A stretch of DNA of 64,000 nt, from contig MJGA01000027.1 of assembly GCA_001910725.1 (NCBI GenBank), positions 1-64,000 on the forward strand, written 5' to 3'. The DNA comes from Phanerodontia chrysosporium. Lineage: Eukaryota > Basidiomycota > Agaricomycetes > Polyporales > Phanerochaetaceae. The stretch's first letter is position 1. Each line of letters begins with the position of its first letter. Shown here piece by piece: positions 11,320 to 20,005 of the stretch. The translations under genes were made by a program, and so were the position numbers. The notes under the pieces were generated by a model. The model did not search any database, was not told the DNA's origin, and worked only from the letters and a program-made list of their open reading frames with translations.

Positions 11320-12663
11320 ATGGGCGCCACTTGGCGCACGATTCTCATCTCCCACCCTGAAATCTGGGAGATGCCGATTTGGAAAACAATCACAGGTGTC
11401 GAACGCCCGCTTTGGGACGACAATCCTTCGCCCGATGTTTTGCCCCTCACTCCAACACAGCGGAAGCTCGTAAAACGCTTCATTGCAGGCGTTTCAAAGG
11501 TGTCCGGAAAAAAGCGTGAAGCTTACTGCCTCGGGTCGCAGGGTGGCGCAGACGCGAAGGAAGCCAGCGGTTTTATCAAGGCATGGTATAAGGGAATCAG
11601 CGAGCGTCTGCAATGGCAGGTAACCCAAACGGCGTCAGAGGTCTTCCACGAGCTCGAGATGAACATGGAGGGGTGCATGAGGCGCAGGGAATCCATGGAT
11701 GTCGCTTTTGCAGTAAGCATTCAAAAACTTACACGTTATGTTACTGGTGCTTATCCGTGCTGTTGGTGCTATTATCTCTCCAGGCGAGCAAGCCCGCCCA
11801 GATGGTTCACCGGCATGGCACGGAGTTATGCAGCAGGCTGCTCGATCCCGACCTTGATCCGTTCCGTGGTAGTGGTGACATTCTCAATTGGCTCACGAAC
11901 CTCTACGTTGTTGTCCTCAGCAAGGAGAAATCGGCGATGAAGCGGAGAGTTACCAGGATCAAGAAGCTCGAGAAGGTCGTCGAGGACGCAAGGCACAGTA
12001 CGTTCTCTGGCATTCAAACAGGTCTATGCTATTCTGATTCTGGTTGCGCGTTTAGAGCTCGAGAAGGAGGCCCGGACTTTAACCCCGGCAATGCTACACA
12101 AGGAAATTCGCACCATCAGCAAGCACGCTCCAGATATCGTTCAATTTTACGACATTGTCCCGAGTCAGGAGAACATCGTCATCGTGAGGGAGCTGAAAGA
12201 GTACCTCGAAGAACTGCGGTCTGCTCTGGAGACGGAGGAAGGCGTTAGTACGTTGAGAGCTCGGATTGTAACATTGTCTTCTAAGGCTAAAGCGTATTAG
12301 AACTCAACAAAGACCTCGCCGTGCAACTCTTTCAGCTCACGGACAACGAGCTGAAGACATCCATCGAGATTGCCATTGCCTCTGCCCTCGAGGGGATCGA
12401 GTATGAGCCCCCGCAGGAGAACATATTGGGTAACGCGGCCAACATCGACGTTGCATGGGATATTACCTCGGAACAGGTTACGAGCAGCATGGTCCCTTCG
12501 GAGATGTGGGCGAACCTTGGTTTTCCGTCCGGCAAACTTCCGACCCTCGTCGACCACATCGATCTGTATGGCGAGTTCAGCGAGACGAACTCGAAGGACT
12601 GGCCAGAGGACCGTAAAAGTCCTGCCGCCCTGAAGTACCACCAGATCGTTGGGCTCTACCACC
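11320..12663 (+). pseudogene. SNF2-like helicase paralogue B, 5' part
   Basis: Exons 11320-11712, 11784-11997, 12056-12247 and the first part of exon 4 (12301-12663). Exon borders and phases match paralogue A one for one, and the protein is clearly homologous (MGATWRTILISHPE; RPLWDDNPSPD; LKYHQIVGLYH). In exon 4 the reading is broken by the LTR of retroelement 1, which begins at 12664 within the His-Leu codon pair just before the helicase core. The last five bases, CCACC (12659-12663), are the target-site duplication and reappear at 28466. Translation into the LTR would add only a few residues before a stop, so no helicase motif is left on this side. Before insertion the gene had no visible defect. 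Confidence 0.85.
12659..12663. repeat. Target-site duplication (left) of element 1
   Basis: CCACC directly before the left LTR; the same five bases follow the right LTR at 28466-28470. Five-bp duplications are typical of Ty3/gypsy integrases. Confidence 0.9.
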
Positions 12664-13357
12664 TGTCACGGATGTGACGGCACAGCCCTATTTTTCGCCG
12701 ATTTTCAGCTATTTTCCTCGATTAATCCAACGGGCGAGCAGCCCTCGCGCCGTCTGGAGTCCTAGCCGCCCACACTCAGCGCCTGGCCATTCAGCGCCAG
12801 CGCCCTGATGGCGCATCACCCAAAGACGCCAGCGCATCCTGCTGCGCGCTCAGACACTGCCCGGATCACCGGTCTGCCTTGCAACCAGTTCCCCGGATCG
12901 CCGAGGAGGCACTGTCATCCCTGATGACTCCCCTCGCCGAGACACGCCGAGCTGATCAGCCTGATGACACAGCCTCGGCCCGACGCAGCCTCGGACACTG
13001 CCAGCTGATACAGCCTCGTGACATAGCCCCCGCACAGCCTCGCCACGCAGCCCGCGTCGCAGCCTCGCTGGCTATGCCAAGCACTGCCCATCAGCTTAGG
13101 TAATCGTACAGCCTGCCCTAGAGTACTGTAGTATATAAGGGTAGCTCCCCTCGCTCCTGTCCGTCATCTCGACCTCTTGGTCAATACGGACAGGTAAGCC
13201 CGTTGTTTGTACAGTAGATACTATTGCTAATACCCCTTGGTCAATACGGACAGCTGCACAAGTTTGTTCGTCGCTGCGTGATTCGCTCCGCCGCACCTTG
13301 TCGTCGACCTCCCCATCTGCCCTCCCTCGTGCAGCGTTGAGCCTTTGCTCCGCGACA
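12664..13357 (+). repeat. Left (5') LTR of element 1
   Basis: Starts TGTCACGG and ends CCGCGACA. It contains a TATA box (13132-13138), a candidate transcript start about 34 nt later, an 18-bp direct repeat CTTGGTCAATACGGACAG at 13176-13193 and 13236-13253, and a strong splice-donor match (CAG|GTAAG) at 13194. Compared with the right LTR it has 14 substitutions and no indel by eye; 10 of the 14 are CG versus TG/CA. Confidence 0.93.
13132..13175 (+). promoter_or_regulatory. Element 1 promoter and self-primer
   Basis: TATATAA at 13132-13138. Thirty-four bases downstream, ATCTCGACCT (13166-13175) is the exact reverse complement of AGGTCGAGAT at 13360-13369, just inside the LTR. If transcription starts at or next to 13166, the RNA 5' end can fold onto the primer-binding site, as in the Tf1/sushi group. 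The start site is inferred from the spacing. Confidence 0.75.
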
Positions 13358-13359
13358 TT

Positions 13360-13369
13360 AGGTCGAGAT
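13360..13369 (+). promoter_or_regulatory. Self-priming primer-binding site, element 1
   Basis: AGGTCGAGAT, two bases after the LTR end, pairs perfectly with the predicted RNA 5' end (13166-13175). The usual initiator-Met tRNA complement is not present at this place. Confidence 0.75.
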
Positions 13370-13452
13370 CTCTTGGGTGCCCTAGGCAATTCCTTCCCTA
13401 CCGCTCCCCCAAAACACCGTTTAAAAAAGTTTATCCCCTCCGTTTAAAGCGA

Positions 13453-13513
13453 GTACGTCGTAGTCGAGCAGTCTGCTCACTCCGTGCACGTTGCTAAGGT
13501 CCTTACTTCACAG
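13453..13513 (+). other. Candidate 61-nt intron splitting the ORF0 start codon
   Basis: Donor GTACGT follows ..AAGCGA; acceptor TTCACAG precedes TGCCGAAAG. Removing it joins A (13452) to TG (13514-13515) and makes ATG in frame with ORF0. The length is normal for fungal introns. Another donor in the LTR (CAG|GTAAG, 13194) would give GTG instead. This is a prediction without transcript evidence. Confidence 0.5.
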
Positions 13514-14202
13514 TGCCGAAAGACGTCCGGCTCAAGGACCACATCCCCCAGTGCATCTTCGACCGCCTCCAACGTCGTCGCGAGGCCGGTAACCCCGTCA
13601 AGTGGACGGACCGCAAAGTTAAGGCGGTCGTCAAGTACGTCTCCACGCTCCCCCAGCCTCTGCCCTCTGTCCCCTCCATCAACTGGACTGCCGTCCGCGA
13701 AGCTCGTGAGGCCGAACAGCGCGTAGGCAACCGCATCCGCGAGCAGCGCCAACGCGAGGCGCAAGAAGCCCAGGCCGCCGTAGCCGCCTCCTCCTCCAAG
13801 CTCAGTTTGGCAGAGCGCCTCAGCGCCGCCCCGACGTACGAGCCCATCGCCCGCAAGCCCGTCGGCATCGACGTCCCCAAGTACTCCCCCACCGACCTCG
13901 TCGGCATCTTCACGTCCAAGCTCGACGCAACCATCAAGCGTCTCAAGGCCGTCGAGGAAGTCGACTTATTCCACCTCGTCAACAGCGATCGTGCACGCGG
14001 GGTCTGCCAGCTGTTCGAACGTCTTCAGCAGATCCGCAACGAGCTCAGCCGCCTCGCCCCCACGACCACGTTTAAGGAGTGGCACCAGTACGAGCTAGGA
14101 CTTGCTCAGATCGGTGACATTTCGTTTATCAGTTTAAGGCGCAACTTCTGCCGCATCGTGGGAGAGTTAGACGTTGTGTACCAGGCTGGATATTTTGATT
14201 AA
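13514..14202 (+). CDS. ORF0 of element 1 (start codon made by splicing?)
   Basis: An open frame of 229 codons lies between LTR and gag. It has no Met codon anywhere, and an in-frame stop at 13495-13497 leaves GTG (13513) as the only near-cognate start in unspliced RNA. The protein begins PKDVRLKDHIPQ, has a Gln/Arg/Ala coiled-coil-like middle, and ends with a block containing LFERLQQIRNELSRL, FKEWHQYEL and DISFISLRRNF. The same pattern (LFkeR..IR..L, EW....L, SF..L...F, EL) ends ORF0 of element 2, and both end in Asp just before the stop. That makes real coding likely. I know no name for this domain. It could be an N-terminal Gag-like or accessory protein. The next ATG after its stop is the gag start, 425 nt on. 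Confidence 0.6.
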
Positions 14203-14627
14203 ATAATACATCTTCCGTCGCTCTGGATTTCGACTGTTCGAACTGTCCGCACCTCTTTGGGCGAACCACAGAAAACGGAGTCACTGGTGCCGCTGATCTC
14301 CACGTCGAGGAGAGCAACGGGTCTCGAGAAGTCAGAGAGTGCAGTCAGCAGCCCTGCCCTCATCGAGAGACTGCCCCTCCGCTACTCCCGGTTCCGCCTA
14401 GCGACCGAGAAACACAGTTCGAGCGCCCTCGTTTCGCGCAACGGCTAGAATTCGCCCGCGCTTCTGCCACCACTCCGAATACTCCCGACCGCAGTCCCCC
14501 GGACAGCAGCCACCACTCGTCTCCCGAGACATCGCTCGGCTCTGCCCTCTCCGACCACGAACCCGCTCCTTCCCCGTTTAACCTCTCTCGCGCTCACTCA
14601 GGGGCAAACACTCCCCGTCCCCCCAAT

Positions 14628-15875
14628 ATGTCGAGCACTCCCGGTGGAGCGCCGCCCGGCCCGACTCCTCCTGACCCCATCTCCACTGCCCTCCTGCAAA
14701 TGGCCCAGGCAATGACGCAGCTCACAAATACGGTTAACACTCTGGCCCAGACTATCGGTGCCAATCGGACAACGGTCAACGCTACGGTCAACGCCAACAA
14801 GGAACTGCCCTTCGTCGAGAAGCCCGTCCCATTCAAGGGTAAAGGTTCTGACACGGCCCGTCTCTTCCGCGCCGCCTACCGCATCTACGCCGATGGACAA
14901 CCGGAGAAGTTCGGCAAGCGCGATGTCAACGGCAACCTCGAACGCGACCCCAACACCGGACAGATCATGGTAGACGGCCAGAAATGGATCGTTGGCGCCC
15001 TCTCCTTCATGCAGGACGAAGCCGCCGAATGGGCACGGCAGTACATCGAGCAAGCGGCAGACGGCACTCAGTTGTTCGGAGGTTCTCGTGCCCAATTCTG
15101 GGAGGCTTTCAAGAACTGGTTCGAGCCCGTCGACGAGAAGGCCGAGGCCCTCAGCAAGCTACAGGCATGCACGCAAGGCAATCGTCGGTTCGCGGAGTTC
15201 TTTGCAGAGTTCCAAGCCCTCGCCGGCCGCACGAAGCTCACCCCGGAAGACCTGGCAGCCCGGCTACAGACGAAGTTTAATAAGGACTACCTCGAGCGGA
15301 TCTCGTACATGGTCAACCCCGCTACCGGCAAAGGCCCCGAGACGTACGACGAGCTCAAGAACGCGGGTTTTGCCGTCGACCGGTCGAAGGACAAGCTCTC
15401 GCAAGACCTCCTGGCACAGCAAGGCAAGACGTCCTCGACTCCGGCTAGCTCGTCGGCGCGCGCCTTCCGCGACCCGAACGCGATGGACATCGACGCCGCG
15501 AACATAGACGAGCTGTTTAAAGGTCTCACCGGCACGGATCTCAAGCGCCAGTTCGACGCCGTCATGAAGGATCGCTGCAAGGTCTGCAGCTCAAAGTCCC
15601 ACAAGTCCACGGACCCCGTTCACCGCGACTCGGTCTGCAACCACTGTGGCAGGAAGGGTCACTGGTCTCGCGTCTGCCGCGCTCGCCTCGAGGGCAAGCC
15701 GAGAACTGCCCCCGCTACCGCCGCCGTCCGCGCCTCGTCTTCGGAAACCTCGCAGGACTCCTCGTCTCCGGCCTCCTCGTCTTCCGGCAGCTCGTCTGAC
15801 AACCAGAGCGCCGTGATCGCCGCCCTCCGTGATCAGCTGGCTCTGATACAGAAACAGCTCGGGAGTTTTGCTTAA
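14628..15875 (+). CDS. Gag of element 1
   Basis: 415 aa. The first 40 residues are Pro/Thr-rich, followed by a helical retrotransposon capsid region (FKGKGSDTARLFRAAYRIY; AQFWEAFKNWFEP) and a CCHC zinc knuckle CNHCGRKGHWSRVC at about residues 337-350, preceded by CKVCSSKSHK. It ends in a Ser-rich tail. The start at 14628 is the first ATG of any frame downstream of the LTR TATA box. The frame is open upstream to 14199 but without a Met. Gag forms the particle and the knuck binds RNA. Pol lies in the -1 frame and overlaps from 15833. Confidence 0.85.
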   Translation: MSSTPGGAPPGPTPPDPISTALLQMAQAMTQLTNTVNTLAQTIGANRTTVNATVNANKELPFVEKPVPFKGKGSDTARLFRAAYRIYADGQPEKFGKRDVNGNLERDPNTGQIMVDGQKWIVGALSFMQDEAAEWARQYIEQAADGTQLFGGSRAQFWEAFKNWFEPVDEKAEALSKLQACTQGNRRFAEFFAEFQALAGRTKLTPEDLAARLQTKFNKDYLERISYMVNPATGKGPETYDELKNAGFAVDRSKDKLSQDLLAQQGKTSSTPASSSARAFRDPNAMDIDAANIDELFKGLTGTDLKRQFDAVMKDRCKVCSSKSHKSTDPVHRDSVCNHCGRKGHWSRVCRARLEGKPRTAPATAAVRASSSETSQDSSSPASSSSGSSSDNQSAVIAALRDQLALIQKQLGSFA

Positions 15876-18800
15876 GGGGCCGGAGTGACGCCACATCGTC
15901 GGTCCCCGATTCGTCAAGCCCGGATTCAACTCCGGCGCCTTCGTTAGAACCACAGGACATTTCGGATACCATCCGCTCATGTACAATATCAGTGCTAGAT
16001 CCCTTCTCAAATCACTATCGTGTACCTGTAAAGCTCACCGGACTCAATAAAACTATTCGCACGCCCGCAATGATTGACTCCGGTGCGACTTCGCTATTCA
16101 TTCACGAGGATTTCTGTAAGCGACACAAAATCCTCACGGTACCGCTCAAGAAGGAGATCACACTATACAACATCGATGGAACCAAGAATGAAGCAGGGTC
16201 TATCACGCATCGTGCCAGACTCCAGCTCACTGTGGGTTCTTACACGTTTAAGGAGGAGTTTCTTGTCACAAACATCGGTCCGGAGGACGTCATCCTCGGA
16301 CTTCCGTGGCTCAAGAAATGGAATCCGAACATCAACTGGGAAACGGGAGATGTCCAGTTTCAGCTCCGCGGCGGAGTTGAGGACACCCCGGTTTTCGGTA
16401 TCCACCAGATTGACGCCAACCGCTCCGAGCACCGTGAATGGCTTCGAGCAGGCATTGTTGAGGATGCCAAGGACGAAGTCTGGATCCTCGCCGGCTACAC
16501 TTACTCGCAAGCGATCGCTGTCGAAGCCAACCGCGAGAAGTATGCCAAGACGTTTGAAGAGCTGGTCCCCAAGGAGTACCACCGACACAAGAAGGTGTTC
16601 TCCGAAGAAGAATCGCACCGCCTTCCGAAGCATCAGCCCTGGGACCACACGATAGATCTCGTCCCGGACGCCCCGGCGTCGATCAAATCGAAGGTCTACC
16701 CCATGTCCCCGATCGAGAATGAAGAACTACAGCGGTTCATCGACGACGCACTCGCCAAAGGATACATTGTCCCCAGCAAGTCTCCGATCGCTTCCCCTGT
16801 CTTCTTCATCAAGAAAAAGGACGGCAAGCTCCGGTTTATCCAAGACTATCGCAAGCTCAACGACATCACTGTGAAGAATCGGTACCCCCTCCCGCTCGCC
16901 TCCGACATCATCGGGAAGCTCCAGGGCGCTAAGATCTTCACCAAGTTCGACGTCCGTTGGGGCTACAACAACGTCCGGATTAAGGAAGGTGATGAGTGGA
17001 AAGCTGCCTTCGTCACCAACCGCGGTCTCTTCGAGCCCAGAGTCATGTACTTCGGTTTGTGCAACAGCCCTGCCACGTTCCAGGCCCTCATGAACCACAT
17101 CTTCGCCGACCTCATTGTCGAAAGCAAGGTCGCAGTCTACCTCGACGACATCCTCATCTGGTCGAACGATCTCGCTTCGCATCGGAAGATTGTTCACGAG
17201 GTCCTGGCACGCCTCGCCAAATACGATCTGTACCTTCGGCCCGAGAAGTGTGAGTTCGAGCGCTCAGAGATCGAATATCTTGGGCTCCTCATCAGCGAAG
17301 GGCAAGTCGGCATGGACCCCGGCAAGGTTAAGGCTGTAGCTGAGTGGCCGACCCGAAGAACCTCAAAGACGTACGAGGCTTCGTCGGGTTTGCCAACTTC
17401 TACCGCCGCTTCATCAAAGACTTCTCAAAGATCTGCCGCCCGCTGCACGATCTGACGAAGAAGGATACTCCGTTTAATTGGGGTCCCGCACAGGCAGAAG
17501 CCTTCGAGACGCTCAAGCGCGCTTTCACGACTCAGCCCGTGCTAGCCATGTGGAGCATTGATCGGCCAACTCACGTCGAGACCGATGCTTCTGGCTACGC
17601 CACCGGAGGAGTCATAGCCCAACGCAACCCTGACGATGGTCTCTGGCATCCAATCGCGTATCGCTCGCAGACCATGAGCCCCGCCGAGCGGAATTACGAG
17701 ATCTGGGACCGTGAGATGCTTGCAATCATCGAAGCTCTCAAGGACTGGCGCCAGTTCCTCGAAGGTCTCCCGGAGCCTTTTGAGATCTGGACCGATCACC
17801 AGAATCTCCAGTACTGGAAGACTGCGCAGAATCTCATGCGGCGACAAGCCCGGTGGGCCTCCTACCTCGCCGAGTACGACTTCCGCATCATCCATCGCCC
17901 CGGCAAGATGCATCTCCTCGCCGATCCGCTCTCCCGACCCTCCTCGCTGCATGTCTCTGATGAAGAGAACAATCGCTCACAGGTAGTATTGAAGCCAGAG
18001 CTGTTTAAGATAGCCGCCACGGCAGCTTTCGCGAACCCCTCCCCTCTCGAGAAGCGCATTCGCGACTGCTCCGAAAAGGAAAAGGAAGTCGCAGACGCTC
18101 TGCAGATTCTCCGGACCAAGGGGCCCCGCAAGCTGCACAACGGTGTCCTCGAATGGGAAGAGGATAACGGCCTTCTGTACTACCATGGGAAAGTCTATGT
18201 CCCGAACAGCGCCGCGCTGCACAACGACGTCATCAAGTCTTGCCACGACGCGCTGACCGCCGGACACCCTGGGAAATACACCACCCTCGAATTGGTCTCT
18301 CGGTACTATTGGTGGCCGCGCATCTCCGCCGACGTTAGCCGCTACGTGCTCGGCTGCAATCAATGTCAACGATACAAGTCCGCCCTGCACCCAAAGGCCA
18401 CTCTACAGCCCCACGATGTCCCTTCAGGGCCCTGGGAACATGTCGGCGTGGATCTCATCACACAGCTCCCGCGCGACGCCAAGACCAAGAAGGACTCGAT
18501 CGCGGTCTACGTGGACCACTATTCGGATCAGTGCCACCTTGTCCCCGTCGACTCGACGATCACCGCTGCCGGCATGGGCGACGTCCACTACACGGACATC
18601 TTCCGCCTCCATGGCCTCCCGTGCAAGATCTTCTCCGATCGCGGACCCCAGTTTGCTGCACAGTACATGCGAGCGCTATACAAGCACCTCGGCATCGCTA
18701 CTGGTCTCACCACGGCGTATCACCCAGAAGGCAACGGCAAGGTCGAGCGCAAGAACCAGGAAGTCGAGAAATTCCTGCGTCTCTTCGTCTCCCAGCGCCA

Positions 18801-19369
18801 AGATGACTGGGTTGATTGGCTCCCAATGGCTGAATTCACCCTGAATTCGCACGTGTCTAGTGCTACCGAGCGCACACCTTTCGAGATTGTCTACGGCTAT
18901 ACACCGGACTTCACGATCCCGGCCGGCAAACACACCAAGGTTCCTGCCCTCGATGAGCGTCTAGACCGCATGGCTCACGTTCGCAAAGAGGCCGAAGCCG
19001 CCCTGCGCCTTACCAAGGCTCGCATGAAAGAAGAATACGAGGCCGCGAAGAAACGCGCCCACTCCTTCAAGGTTGGCGACCAGGTTTGGCTCAGCACAAA
19101 GGACCTCAGCATCGATCAGCCCTCGCCCAAGCTCGGCCCTCGCCAGCTGGGTCCGTTTAAGGTTCTGGAAAAGATCGGCGATCTGGACTATCGGCTCGAG
19201 CTCCCGAGCTGGCTGAAAATTCATCCAGTTTTCCATGTCAACCGCCTCAGCCCGTGGCATGATCAGGGCGTCGAGAAGCCCCTGCCTCCCAAACCTGTCA
19301 AGGTTGCCGGCGAAGAGGAATACGTCGTCGAGAAGGTCCTCGACAGCCGCATATACCGCCGCCAACTCC
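15833..19369 (+). pseudogene. Pol of element 1, 5' part (frameshift, truncated)
   Basis: The -1 frame relative to gag is open from 15833; the gag stop is at 15873. A T-run in suitable phase (G AGT TTT, 15863-15869) is a possible slip site. Domains: aspartic protease (MIDSGATSLFIH), reverse transcriptase with VYLDDILIWS, RNase H (ETDASGYATGGVI), integrase with HHCC finger (H..GHPGKY..C..C), a DDE core, a GPF-type module (LGPRQLGPFKVLEKI) and the start of a chromodomain (EEEYVVEKVLDSR). Near 17350 one base is missing (AEWPT then PKNLKDVRGFVG), so reading must shift frame between reverse transcriptase and RNase H. At 19365-19369 (ACTCC) element 2 has inserted and cut the chromodomain. Confidence 0.9.
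19365..19369. repeat. Target-site duplication (left) of element 2
   Basis: ACTCC before 19370, repeated at 27472-27476 after the other LTR. The duplicated bases are element 1 chromodomain codons. Confidence 0.88.
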
Positions 19370-19970
19370 TATCACAAAAATGCGCTGCCCTAGCGCCTAT
19401 ACACTAAACCAACCAGCAATACTCACTGGCAAAGGTTTTACTTGGACTACAAAGGGTGTAGCCAGGCTTGAAGACGAGGTATAGAGGCTAGAGAGGTGAG
19501 ATGCGATGAGATTGAAGCTGGGGAGGCACCCCCAGCCCTCAGGGTTTATATACATGTGCACCAGGTCCCCAGGGACCGGTGTTCAGGGTCCTAGCTATCT
19601 AATACCTACTACGCTATTGGCTAGTGCCCTACAGGCATTCCTACATTCTCCTACACATTCCTAAATGTTCCTACGATGTCCCAGAAACCTCCAGAACGTT
19701 CCAGCACTGTCCGGACCTGTCCAGAGACCTCCAGGGCTTTCTAGTCCATTCCGGAGTGTCTCGGCGCTTCCAGACCCTTGCCTGCTTCTAGACCTTCGAC
19801 CATGTGACCCTGGGATACCGCACGTGTGCGCATCACGTGACCGCCGTATCACGTGACCAGCCCCGAGCCTAGGGCTGTCACTCCAGCGCTTCTGCATGTC
19901 ACAGTTCGGAGTAATCGCTTCTGTCACCTGCTGCCCCTAACCCTAAGGGTTGAGACGAAAAACTGTGACA
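19370..19970 (-). repeat. 3' LTR of element 2
   Basis: 601 bp, same sequence by eye as 26871-27471. The end next to the polypurine tract carries CCCTAACCCTAAGGGTT, a telomere-repeat-like stretch. Confidence 0.93.
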
Positions 19971-19983
19971 TTACCCCCAATTC
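19971..19983 (-). promoter_or_regulatory. Polypurine tract of element 2
   Basis: Reads GAATTGGGGGTAA in element orientation and directly abuts TGTCACAG of the 3' LTR. Element 1 has the similar AGGAGGGGGGTAA at 27759-27771. Such tracts prime plus-strand synthesis. Confidence 0.8.
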
Positions 19984-20005
19984 TAGCTGAACCTCCTGGT
20001 GAAGC

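Noticed and set aside
14199..14627. N-terminal extension of Gag in the open upstream frame
   Set aside because: The frame is open but has no Met, and in element 2 an in-frame stop lies just before the gag ATG, so an extension is not a shared property.
19661..19927. 88-codon ORF present identically in both element 2 LTRs
   Set aside because: It repeats only because the LTRs repeat; it has no start context or protein character.
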